A stretch of 64,000 bases of DNA from Calliopum simillimum (Eukaryota; Arthropoda; Insecta; Diptera; Lauxaniidae): assembly GCA_951812925.1 (NCBI GenBank), contig OX638371.1:112243124-112307123 (forward strand), given 5' to 3'. The translations under genes were made by a program, and so were the position numbers. Numbering within the stretch: position 1 is the first letter of the stretch; each line of letters starts with the position of its first letter. Positions 10,309-19,799 of this stretch are shown piece by piece. The notes beneath the pieces were generated by a model. That model did not search any database and was not told the DNA's origin. It saw only the letters and a program-made list of their open reading frames with translations.

Positions 10309-13300
10309 TCAATTCAACCCCATTTTTACCGAACACAATTTCGTTTTTGGTCCACTGATGGCTGTGGTTAAAATGTCAGCCGCATTTTCTTCTGTTGGAA
10401 CATATGATATTTCGATTGTGCCATCTAGAATTCTTTCACGCAAATGATGATATCTAACGTCAATGTGTTTTGTTCGTTGATTGTAGCCGTCCGAATAAGA
10501 TAACTTGATCGCACTCTGATTGTCTACCATTAATTTCACAGCTTGACTAATATCGGAATCCAATTCACGACCGAAATTCTGCAACCAAATAGCTTCTCGT
10601 GTAGCCCAGGAAATAGCAATATATTCAGCTTCAGTACTGGAGAGGGCAACAGTTTCTTGCCGTTTGCTGTTCCATGAAACAGCACCATTACTCAGTTGAA
10701 ACACATAGCCTGTGCAAGAACGTCTTTTATCGATGTCAGATGCCCAATCAGCATCGCAATAACCAGCCAAATAGTCAACGTTAGATTTAGTAAAACGTAA
10801 CTTATACTGCAGTGTACCTTTTAAATACCGCAAAATTCTTTTTACAGCGGTCCAATGTGGTTGACCATAGTTTGAATTAAAACGACTCACATCGTTGACA
10901 GCGAATGCAATATCAGGCCTGGTTCCTTGCGCGATAAACAATAAGCATCCTACCAATGACTGATATGGAATTTCAGCCATTTGTTGTTTGTCTTCTTCTG
11001 TAGATGAACTCATAGTAATTGACAATTTCTGATTTAAGTCACTAGGTGCAGCAATTGGTTTTGCGTTATGCATACCAAAACGTTCGATAACTTCAACAAT
11101 ATATGATTTTTGATCCAGCGCAATACCATCGTTTTCATAAGTTATGTTCAAACCAATGCATGATGTAGCTAAACCTAAATCTTTCATTTTAAAATCCTTA
11201 CATAAAGCATCTTTTAATTTTTTTAGGATTATTTTGTCCTTCCAAAAAATTAGAAAATCGTCCACATAAATTGTGACAATCAATGATAAATTAGTGTTGA
11301 AAAACACACATGGATCAGATGATGATTTATTTAATCCATATGACTTTAAAATATTGGTTAATTTTTCATTCCAAACTCGCCCACTTTGTTTGAGTCCATA
11401 TAAAGCTTTATTCAATTTACATACCTTGCGAGAACCATCTTCATAACCGTCAGGTTGAGTCATGTAAATATCTTCAGTTAAATCGCCTTGCAAAAAAGCG
11501 GTAATTGCATCCATTTGATCTACATTCAATCCTTTTTTAACAGCAAGTGCAATTATAAATCTAACCGAAGAGTAACAAACCACAGGTGAGTAAACTTCCT
11601 CGTAATCAATACCATAAACCTGCGAACAGCCCTTTGCAACTAGTCTTGCTTTATAGCGAGCGACGTCACCTTCTTTATCACGTTTAATTTTGAACACCCA
11701 TTTCGATTTGATAGATTTTCGATTCTCAGGCAAATCAACCAGTTGCCAAGTATTGTTTTCAACTAATGAATTTATCTCATCTCTCATGGCTGATTTCCAT
11801 TGTTGACTATCTTCATGATTTACGGCTTCAATATACGTTGTTGGTTCTTTATTTACTTGAGCCATAAAACCGCAAGCACCATATGTTACAAAATCACGTT
11901 GATCAAAATTAACTGGTTTTGGAGTACGATCCGATCGTCGAACTTGTTGTTCAGGTGTGTTAACTTCATTTACAGGAACATAAGTTTCGTCAGATGCATC
12001 CGTGTATATTGAATCAACTGAATTATTTTCTTCAACCGTTCGCTGAACAACAATCGTGTCATTAGAGTTGAAACTTAACGGATCCTGAATCAATGACTTT
12101 ACAGGAGTACTGCTACTCAGATCGTTGTTTAGAGAAATATCAATTTCCCCCACTTCATCTAATAACTCAGCATCTATAGGATCAGTAGCTTCATTTGATT
12201 CGTCTTCCCAGATAACATTTTTATCAGCACCACTTTCTTCTAAAAAGAATACATTTCGACTAGTTTGTATTAATTTTGTATCGGGATCAATGCAACGAAA
12301 TCCCTTCACACCTTCTGTGAATCCAACAAAAATCATTTTCTTTGATTTTTTGTCCCACTTACGCCGTTTTTGCTTTGGTATATGCACCATGACACTACTT
12401 CCAAAAATTTGCAAATGACTTACATTTACTTTTTTACCAGACCACACTTCTTCAGGTGTAGCCGTCACTAATGTGTGGTTAGACGATCGATTTAAAATAT
12501 ATGCTGCAGTATTAACTGCTTCGGCCCAATATGACACATCCAAATTCGCATCGAACAGCATACACTTGGCTTTTTCAACTAGTTTTCGATTAGCCCGCTC
12601 AGCGACACCATTTTGTTCAGGCGTATATACTGTTGATGTTTGATGTTTAATACCATGTTTCTTAAAAAACTGCTGAAACTTTGAATTAATATATTCAGTT
12701 CCATTATCTGAACGTAAGGCTTTGATTTTACGTCCAGTTTCATTTTCAGCCATCGCTTTAAATTCAATAAATCTATCAAACACTTCGGATTTTTCCTTCA
12801 AAAAATATACAAAAATTTTTCTGGAATGGTCATCAATGAACGTAAGTATATATTTTGCACCACCAATTGAACGATTTTCCATTGGACCATTTAAATCCGA
12901 ATGGATGAGATCCAAAATATTTTCGGCTCGTGTCGTACTTTTTGGAAAGGGTTTTCGAGTTTGTTTTCCATCCTTACAAACAATACAATTTTTTATTTCA
13001 ATTTCATTCCTTTCAGTAAAATCAATACCATTGACCAAACCATTTTTCATTTTACACATATCTGCAAAATTTAAATGACCAAGTTTTCGATGCCATTTTA
13101 AACCACTATTTGCATTCGTCATTGCTGCTAAACACTTCGCTTGCTTAACTTCAAGTCGATACATACCATTTTCTGATTTTATTTCAGTTATCAATTCCTT
13201 GCGATGATTATAAATGCGACAATTATTATTGCCAAAAACGACTTCATTTCCATTTTTTACCATTTGTGCCACCGATAACAAATTTGCTGACAGACCAGGT

Positions 13301-14295
13301 ACACATAAAACATTTTTAAAATCAACTTCAGTCTCATTTATATATACTGAGATTTCGCCTACGCCTTTAACTTCAATATTACTGGAACTTGCCGATGTAA
13401 TTTGAGTAATACTCGATGATTCTAAATAATTGAATAGATTTTCGAACGGCGACATATGCTGCGATGCCCCACTGTCAATGTACCATACATTTTCTTGACA
13501 TTTGCTCGTAAAATATGCTGGACTTGTTAGTTGAGCGGTTGCAACGAATGCACTTTTGGAATTGGTACTTTTGGCATTGCATTGTGGCTTTAAACTGTTT
13601 ACCGAATTTTCTGCATTCTTCTTATTACGACATTCATAAGATTTATGTCCACGTTTACCACATGTATAGCAGTTTATTTTATTAATTTCACCTCGCTTAC
13701 CATTTTTATTATTTTTACTAAAAAATGCATTTTGATTATTTAGGCTCGAACCATAACCGGAATCCAACAATTTAGATTTAATTGCATCAGCCGTAATGGG
13801 AATACCGCTACTTTCAATACCCATAATCATTGGTGCAAAGCAATCTGGTAAGCCTGCTAATAAAATGCTACCCAACCATTCGTCAGCAACTGGGAAACCA
13901 ATACCAGCCAATTTATTTGCTGTCTCGAGCATTTGATTAATATAATCATTCATAGAATCAGAGCTTTCAAAACGAATTGTCACCAATTTGCGCAATAAAC
14001 CAATACGACGCGAAAGACCACGTTCTTCATACATATCCTTCAACCTTTTCCATGTTTCAGCTGCAGAAGTTGAAGTTTCAATATGTACATAAACTGATGA
14101 ATCAACACTTAATTCAATCCTTGCCTTTGCCTTTCGTAATTTATTCACATCCGTTTCAGCACCTGTACCTGAAACAATGCATTTGCCATAGTCATTTAAT
14201 TCTAGCAAATTTTTTATTGCAAATTGCCATGTATGATAATTTTCACTGCCCTTCAACTTTTCTACGCCACTCCATCCATTATCGTTAGACGCCAT
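10309..14295 (-). CDS. Copia gag-pol polyprotein
   Basis: 1328 residues in a single frame. Order seen: copia-type Gag (UBN2-like region, residues ~20-180), CCHC zinc knuckle CYTCGKRGHKSYEC (209-222), aspartic protease active site with IDSGAS (Asp about 274), integrase with an HHCC zinc domain (LGHLNF ... CIVCKDGK) and D,D-35-E core (HSDLNG, SDNGTEY, PEQNGVAERA), reverse transcriptase with YVDD at about 1010, and RNase H with CDADWASD and STEAEYIA near the C terminus. Integrase before RT is the Ty1/copia order. Gag and Pol are fused without a frameshift, as is usual for copia-like elements. No stop or frameshift interrupts it. Confidence 0.95.
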   Translation of the reverse strand: MASNDNGWSGVEKLKGSENYHTWQFAIKNLLELNDYGKCIVSGTGAETDVNKLRKAKARIELSVDSSVYVHIETSTSAAETWKRLKDMYEERGLSRRIGLLRKLVTIRFESSDSMNDYINQMLETANKLAGIGFPVADEWLGSILLAGLPDCFAPMIMGIESSGIPITADAIKSKLLDSGYGSSLNNQNAFFSKNNKNGKRGEINKINCYTCGKRGHKSYECRNKKNAENSVNSLKPQCNAKSTNSKSAFVATAQLTSPAYFTSKCQENVWYIDSGASQHMSPFENLFNYLESSSITQITSASSSNIEVKGVGEISVYINETEVDFKNVLCVPGLSANLLSVAQMVKNGNEVVFGNNNCRIYNHRKELITEIKSENGMYRLEVKQAKCLAAMTNANSGLKWHRKLGHLNFADMCKMKNGLVNGIDFTERNEIEIKNCIVCKDGKQTRKPFPKSTTRAENILDLIHSDLNGPMENRSIGGAKYILTFIDDHSRKIFVYFLKEKSEVFDRFIEFKAMAENETGRKIKALRSDNGTEYINSKFQQFFKKHGIKHQTSTVYTPEQNGVAERANRKLVEKAKCMLFDANLDVSYWAEAVNTAAYILNRSSNHTLVTATPEEVWSGKKVNVSHLQIFGSSVMVHIPKQKRRKWDKKSKKMIFVGFTEGVKGFRCIDPDTKLIQTSRNVFFLEESGADKNVIWEDESNEATDPIDAELLDEVGEIDISLNNDLSSSTPVKSLIQDPLSFNSNDTIVVQRTVEENNSVDSIYTDASDETYVPVNEVNTPEQQVRRSDRTPKPVNFDQRDFVTYGACGFMAQVNKEPTTYIEAVNHEDSQQWKSAMRDEINSLVENNTWQLVDLPENRKSIKSKWVFKIKRDKEGDVARYKARLVAKGCSQVYGIDYEEVYSPVVCYSSVRFIIALAVKKGLNVDQMDAITAFLQGDLTEDIYMTQPDGYEDGSRKVCKLNKALYGLKQSGRVWNEKLTNILKSYGLNKSSSDPCVFFNTNLSLIVTIYVDDFLIFWKDKIILKKLKDALCKDFKMKDLGLATSCIGLNITYENDGIALDQKSYIVEVIERFGMHNAKPIAAPSDLNQKLSITMSSSTEEDKQQMAEIPYQSLVGCLLFIAQGTRPDIAFAVNDVSRFNSNYGQPHWTAVKRILRYLKGTLQYKLRFTKSNVDYLAGYCDADWASDIDKRRSCTGYVFQLSNGAVSWNSKRQETVALSSTEAEYIAISWATREAIWLQNFGRELDSDISQAVKLMVDNQSAIKLSYSDGYNQRTKHIDVRYHHLRERILDGTIEISYVPTEENAADILTTAISGPKTKLCSVKMGLN

Positions 14296-14605
14296 TTTAT
14301 TTAATTGCTTGAGTCGACGAACAACTTGCTCAAAAAAAATTTCTGGATCATTCGATGAGAAACGTTTTTATTTTTCAATGTAGCACCAACAATCAGCAAC
14401 CGACGAACAGGCTATTGTTGTCTCTTTTCTCCTTATGACCAAACTGCAAACTGCGTGTATATAAAAAAAATCTGTATTGCGACACACGCAAACTCCAAAT
14501 TCAATGCTAATTATTTTTCAGCGACAAACGCCTTAATTTGATGAGTTTTACTTGATTATTTTTATATCACGCGTTTAAATAAACTTTACTTGTCTTAAAA
14601 CGTTT

Positions 14606-14619
14606 CTGGGCCCATAACC
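14606..14619 (-). promoter_or_regulatory. Copia primer-binding site, initiator tRNA-Met type
   Basis: Minus strand GGTTATGGGCCCAG immediately follows the 5' LTR. This matches the internal site that Drosophila copia uses for a cleaved initiator tRNA-Met primer, rather than the tRNA 3' end. Confidence 0.75.
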
Positions 14620-14788
14620 TGTAATAAATTAAGCTGGAAATTAAACAAACACGTCCGTTTGATATTGTGGTTATAAGTCAAGAGAATCACATATTTATTG
14701 ACAGCTTATAATTGTACATTACATTAGTGTTGCCATATAATATATAGTACATCAGTGAGGGCAATATTTAGATATTAAATTTATAACA
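14620..14788 (-). repeat. Copia 5' LTR
   Basis: 169 bases identical to the 3' LTR at 9990-10158; followed outside by the CATAT target duplication. Confidence 0.92.
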
Positions 14789-15075
14789 CATATGTTCATA
14801 CTTAAAATATACTTACTTTTTAAATTATAACTATTTTTTCCTATATTATATACATATTTCCTATATACCATTGAAACTTTCTGAGAAAATTACAATAGAA
14901 AAAAAAAGGTTTTTGAAAATCATAAATACCTATCTTTGTTAATTTAGTCCAAAATGTTGAAATACGTATATTCGATATACATATATTTTTTTCCTTTTAA
15001 TAAAAAATCATTAAAAAATTATAAAACAAAATTTATTTTTCTTTATTGGCTGGCCGTAGAAATGCTAAAATTAGA
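14789..15075. other. Remainder of large-element interior
   Basis: CATAT duplication followed by AT-rich non-coding sequence up to the start of the right arm. Nothing else seen. Confidence 0.4.
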
Positions 15076-15760
15076 AAAATAGTCCTTTTATCAAAATCTA
15101 TGAATAAAAAGTACTTTCTACTACTAAGTACACTTTTTGGATTTGTTGTACAAGAAAAACATGAAAAATAGAATTTAACAAATACATGCATAAGAATTTT
15201 GCTATTTTTACACATAATCCTCAATACACTCTCAAATACTACTCCAATCACAAAAACAATGTCATTTGCAGAAAGCATAATTTTTTTATAAAAAGACTAA
15301 TAATACCGATTTTACAAGGATCTTTCGAGTAAGTCTGTAGCCTAGTGGTACAGCGAATTTCTTATGTCCGTGAGGTCATAGGTTCGCCGCTGGCGAAAGA
15401 TTTTTTATTTTATTTTTTTTTTTTTTGATATTTTTGCATAAATAACTTGAACATAAATTATTTATGCAAAACCACAAATAAATATGTTCAATTTAGTTAT
15501 TAAAAAATATCTTAAATTGTATGCTGCATTAAAACAGCAAAAAACCTAAAATTCGACAAATTTCAAATCAAAAACAAATTCTGCAAACATACCACAAAGA
15601 GAGAGAGAGGGAGAGCTGAAAAACTTACCGCCAAATAAAATTCAAAATATGAGAGAGAGAGCGATCTCTTTTGAGCTGGTTTCTTAACAGCCATCAAAAT
15701 ATTCATTTGAGCAATCCCATGAATTCCGCTGATGAGTGTTCTTTATAATATACTTCTTTG
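15076..15760 (-). repeat. Right terminal arm of large element
   Basis: About 685 bases; reverse complement of 7026-7544 plus 9037-9202, and uninterrupted. It supplies the empty site that proves the 1.5-kb palindrome is an insertion. A few differences from the left arm exist, for example one base in the run before AAACAGCAAAAA near 15532. Confidence 0.9.
15338..15406 (+). promoter_or_regulatory. tRNA-like Pol III type-2 module in right arm
   Basis: A box TAGCCTAGTGG at 15338-15348, B-box-like GGTTCGCCGCT at 15381-15391, T6 at 15401-15406 and more T-runs after it. Mirror copy of the 7380-7452 module; it points outward to the right end of the element. Confidence 0.6.
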
Positions 15761-15767
15761 GATAAAG

Positions 15768-16467
15768 TGAGTTTGAATATGACAAATTGTTGGTGTAGAC
15801 CCATTTAAATAAATTTATAGTGTATATTTTGATGTTTCCCCTATTATTTATTTCTGTTATTTCCATCAACATATCAATTTACATCATAAAACTTTGTTCC
15901 GCTGTTGCTTTGTTTCCTCGTCGGTGTACAAAGCAACACTAAATATTGAACATGTAAACAACCACTAACTCGGTTTGACATATTGATGACCAGTTTGATG
16001 GCTACACTGATAATGTAAAAAGGCCTATTGATCGCATTTAGAAGCCACCATGATAAAATAATTAGAAGGTAAGCGCGATTATAAAAGGCGTTTTTCTTTT
16101 TTTGTTCAGAGTATAACCTGAACAGGGGGGCACGCTCAGAGCGCTCTGATTTATTTATGAAACACACTTGAAAATTTTTGTATTGAAAACTGCCACGAAA
16201 TCCAAATAAATTACTAAATTTATTTTATTTTATTCTGTATTTTTTTTAAATTATTGTTTTTATTCAAAATTTAGCTTTTTATAAAATAATGAATATTCAA
16301 TTAAAACAATTTTAATCTTAACATAACATTTTATTTTACTTCAAAACTGCCAGCCAGAACAAAAATAAATTTTGTTTTTATTTTGTTTATTTTTCTACTT
16401 TCAAATGTCAATTTTGCTGTGCTCCGTCTTTTACTCTGAATGCTCGGTCGTTTCATCCTTAGCCCAT
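15768..16467. other. Intergenic spacer between mobile elements
   Basis: AT-rich, no coding signal. At 16079-16114 it carries a sequence (AAGGCGTTTTTCTTTTTTTG then TTCAGAGTATA) that recurs inverted at 34893-34930, so a shared MITE end is likely. Confidence 0.35.
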
Positions 16468-17455
16468 CAGTGCTGTCGTTTTGAAAAGTTTGAGCGAAGT
16501 GAAATTTTGTAAAAAGTGAAGTGTTGCGAAGTAAAATTCTGAAAAAGTGAAGTATTAGCGAAGTGAACACAAATATCACAATTTTATTTATTCAATTCAT
16601 TAATTTTTATGCTACAAAATTAGCAAATGCAACAAAATTTGAAAATATATTTTTAAAAAATATGAAAAAAATAAATAAAAAATTTCTTAGGTCAAAAATT
16701 TACCGAAATATGGCCGGCCACTCGAACATGGTAATTTTGTTTATGCGGTCGAAAAAACGGTTTTTACTCAAAACAAGGCATCTTACGAAAAAAGTGCAAA
16801 AAATGCTTAGAATAGTCCAAGAAATACGTGTGAATTTTTTGGGACTTTTTAAATTTTTTTGACCAATTTTTTAAAAATTATAAAATGTACCCAAAAAATT
16901 AACGTATTCTTTGAATGATTCTAAGTATTTTAGGCATTATACTGTTTTCTCGTAAGACGCCTTTTTTTGAGTAAAAAAAATTTTTCCGACCACTTAAAAC
17001 AGTTTAAATGTTCGAGTAGCCATATTTCGACTAATTTTTAAAGGAAATTTTATCTACTTTTATGATATTCTGCTATATTTTCCTATCTTTGACCCTAAAA
17101 CAGTTGTAGACAAAAGAGTAAAAAGCACAAGAATTCGCAATTTTTGCTTTCTTTTTTGGTCTATAAACTATTTCGATGGCAAATTTAATTCTCTACAAAA
17201 AGATTCCTGGGAAGTATATCGAAATTTTGCTTTGTTCGCTTGCTATATTGAAAAAACAAATTACTTTTCAGTCAGGGCAGGCTTCGGGCATACAAAAAAG
17301 TATGTTTCTGAACTCTCATTAAAAGAATAGACAAATTTTGAGTCAAATTTTGTATTCAAGAAAAAGTGAAGTGATTTTATGAAAGGGGAAGTGGCGAAGT
17401 GTTTTTGATAAAAAAGGAGCAAAACACTTCAATTGAAGTGTAAACGACAGCACTG
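16468..17455. mobile_element. hAT-like non-autonomous element
   Basis: 988 bases bounded by the 14-base inverted repeat CAGTGCTGTCGTTT / AAACGACAGCACTG; CAGTG starts are typical of hAT transposons. Both ends have clusters of GCGAAGTG and AAAAAGTGAAGT motifs, which look like subterminal binding sites. The centre contains an imperfect palindrome (about 16695-16845 against 16895-17035). No convincing 8-base target duplication is seen and there is no transposase. Confidence 0.7.
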
Positions 17456-17563
17456 AATAAAAAAAGAAACACAAATTATTTCTGACAACTCGGACTCTAC
17501 TCCGAACGAATAACGAAAAACGCCTAAAATGTCCCTCTTTGTTCAGAAAAATTTCCCTCTTTT

Positions 17564-17953
17564 CATATCGCTCATGTACTACAAGAATATCACAACTCAA
17601 AAAACGTGAATTTTGAGTTAATGATGCAGAATTATTCAATATATCATACTTCGTATTGAGTGAAAATTTCATATTAATATATATCTTTTACAGTCACCGT
17701 TCAAGAACAGAATAACTTTTTCAATTGAAAAATTTTAACATATTTTCTGCAATATCAAAAAACGCAATTTTCGAGTTAATGATGCAGAACTATTCGTTAT
17801 ATCATGCTTTATATTGTGTAAAATTCTATAATATCTTTTACGGTCACCGTTTGAGAACGAAATACCTTTTTCAATTGAAGACTTTAAACGTATTTTCTTC
17901 AAAATCAAGTTTTTTGACTTGTGCAGCCGTTCTTGTAGTAAATGAGTGATATG
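17564..17953. mobile_element. 390-base MITE with internal tandem duplication
   Basis: Ends are inverted copies: a block starting CATATCGCTCATGTACTACA on the left against TGTAGTAAATGAGTGATATG on the right (a few mismatches). Inside, a ~155-base unit containing GAGTTAATGATGCAGAA and TCTTTTAC.GTCACCGTT occurs twice (starting about 17597 and 17755). Confidence 0.65.
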
Positions 17954-18120
17954 TGGGTGTTGTTATTTTGTTTCCTTCTTAAATTGTATGTCCATGTGGT
18001 TGGTGTTATGTATAAATTTTCGACGAGCTGCGATATCCTCCTATAATTGAATCAAGAAACCCACAATATGTATTTTATTTAAAATTTTTTTAAATGTGTC
18101 AATTTTACCTCACATGCATA

Positions 18121-18450
18121 TTTTTTATAAATATTCATGGGATGTTAAAATGTGAACATTTTTGCTCATGCGAACGAGTAACAGAGTTTGATTTTATTTT
18201 CGTATCGCATCTAGTTTTCGCATCGGATTGCTTTTTGTATCGCATTAGATAATTAGATAGTAGCCCCACAAGCTATTATATTATTCCCATTATTATATAT
18301 GCAGTCATTCTTACAAGGAAGACCGTGCACAGTACTCTGCAATGCGATACGAAAAGCAAAGCGATGCGAAAATAAAATCGAACTCTGTAACTCGTTCGCA
18401 TGAGCAAAAATGTTCACATTTTAAAATCCCTTAAATATTTATAAAAAAAA
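18121..18450. mobile_element. 330-base palindromic MITE
   Basis: Left arm 18121-18245 and right arm 18338-18450 are inverted copies (shared TTTATAAATATT, TTAAAATGTGAACATTTTTG, CTCATGCGAACGAGT, TTTTCGCATC, GTATCGCATT). Loop about 90 bases. No coding capacity. Confidence 0.75.
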
Positions 18451-19669
18451 TAAATTAAAATTTTTCAAAAATTCAATAAAATACAATTCAAGATTTTTTA
18501 ATTTTGTTTTTTGAGATAATGTAAACTCAGACACTAAAGACAGCATATGCAAGCGCTCAGCAAAAATAGGGTGACCTTAGACAAGAAGACGTGTCACCTT
18601 CTGTAAAACTAAAAGTTTTAGAAAGCTGCACTGAAAGAGCTTTTTGAGATAGTCCAACCAAATGTCTCTCAAACTCTTAAAAACTATATGTGCAAGCTCC
18701 CAGCAGAAACAGGGCGAACTCGGACAGGAGGGCGTGGCACATTCCATACAAGCAAAATTAACGTCATTCCGCTGAGCAAGTGAGATATGAAACCAAATTT
18801 TGCACAAATACTTGGATAATAAGTGCAGTATTTGGGCAAAATCTAAATTAATTCGATCAATAGTACGTGGCACATCCGGAAGAAGCAAAATTTTCAAAAT
18901 ACTGCAGTCACTCCATGCAGTTTTTAACAAACACCACCCGCAACTTTTTTGGTTTAAGGAATAAGGAAATCTCTCTAAAAAATAAATTGCACTTCTATGC
19001 ATAAAGATTGTTTTCATTTATACATCCTTGAAATGGTAGAATTTATGTAGAGAGGACCGTTAGCGAAAAGTCCCCGGAAACTTTTTTTGAGACCTTTAGT
19101 TGAGTAGATTTAGTAAAAAAGCATTAAAACAACTCATATCAACTAGATAAATAAATTAGTCAAAGGCGAAAACTTAGATTTCCGCCTTTTCGCATTGCTT
19201 GCGTTTGCTTTTTAGCTGTCGCATGAAATATCCGAAATTCAAACCGTTTTGACACTCGCATTCGCATTAGAGAGTTTAGAAAATCCGAAAATGGAAAAAG
19301 GGCAAAATCTGAATGTGATAATTGAAATACGAAATTCGAATTACAAAGTATCACTTGCTCGAATGCGAAGTTGTTTGCATTCGCATTCGAATTACAGAGT
19401 AACCCCCCTGACTTTTGATGGACCTCCTTTACTATATTTTGTTAGTACTATCCCCGGTCATAATAGAGGTTAAGATTGGCTCCCAGAAAATTTTTTGAAA
19501 ACAACGCCAGAAAACTCTACATTACTGCTTTATTTACAAAAATTATGTAGTTTACAATAAGGAAATAACGCCATAGGAAAGAAATAACACCATAGCAAAT
19601 AACGCCAGAAAATTTTTTGGAAATAACGCCAGAAAATTCTACATACAAAATTCTACGGAGCATGACTAA
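18451..19669. other. Intergenic, dispersed repeat fragments
   Basis: 18540-18960 contains ~240-base units (CTATATGTGCAAGCTCCCAG, GGGCGTGGCACATTCCATAC, AAGCAAAATTTTC, CTGCAGT) that recur at about 33260-33510. 19190-19410 is rich in ATTCGCATT motifs. 19495-19650 has four short AAATAACGCCAGAAAA repeats. No gene. Confidence 0.45.
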
Positions 19670-19799
19670 TAGCCTGTTTCCACCGAAGATTAAGAATGGG
19701 ATTTACGGCTATTTTCAGATATAGTTGACGTTTAATGCTTGATGAATGAGGTGAGTTGAGGCTTAATCTCATTTTAAATCTTCGGTGGAAATAGGTTAT
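19670..19799. mobile_element. ~130-base MITE, GTTTCCACCGAAGATT family
   Basis: Begins TAGCCTGTTTCCACCGAAGA and ends with its inverted, slightly diverged copy. The inner part (GACGTTTAATGC.TGATGAAT, GAGGTGAGTTGAGGCT) matches copies at 48637-48768, 49083-49487 and 54960-55413. TA flanks are consistent with a TA target. Confidence 0.8.

Larger units (their letters stand above)
9990..14788 (-). mobile_element. Intact Ty1/copia LTR retrotransposon
   Basis: Two identical 169-base LTRs flank one long open gag-pol frame, and CATAT is duplicated at 9985-9989 and 14789-14793. The element reads on the minus strand, so the 5' LTR is 14620-14788. The tRNA primer site next to it (GGTTATGGGCCCAG, minus strand, ending near 14606) fits the initiator tRNA-Met priming known for Drosophila copia. 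A purine tract GAGTGGGGG (minus strand) touches the 3' LTR at 10167-10159. Identical LTRs and an unbroken frame suggest a very recent insertion that may still be able to transpose. It lies inside the large inverted-repeat element. Confidence 0.95.
7026..15760. mobile_element. Large non-autonomous element with ~685-bp terminal inverted repeats
   Basis: Starts CAAAGAAGTATATTATAAAG and ends with its complement; flanked by GATAAAG on both sides. The right arm is 15076-15760. The left arm is the same sequence split in two, 7026-7544 and 9037-9202, by an inserted 1.5-kb palindrome. Without the nested palindrome and the copia element the element would be about 2.4 kb. The interior (9203-9989 and 14794-15075) is non-coding and contains part of a dispersed repeat. 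No transposase is present, so it must have been moved in trans. The terminal CAAAG and a 7-8 base duplication are compatible with hAT-type transposition, but I would not assign a superfamily on this. Each arm holds a tRNA-like module, listed separately. Confidence 0.85.

Noticed and set aside
12722..13078. Plus-strand frames inside copia
   Set aside because: Antisense shadows of gag-pol, with no family signature.
15338..15406. Functional tRNA gene
   Set aside because: A and B boxes are present, but no acceptor stem or stable anticodon arm can be drawn.
7026..15760. Polinton/Maverick element, from the long inverted repeats
   Set aside because: No polymerase, integrase or capsid genes; too short, and the duplication is not 6 bases.
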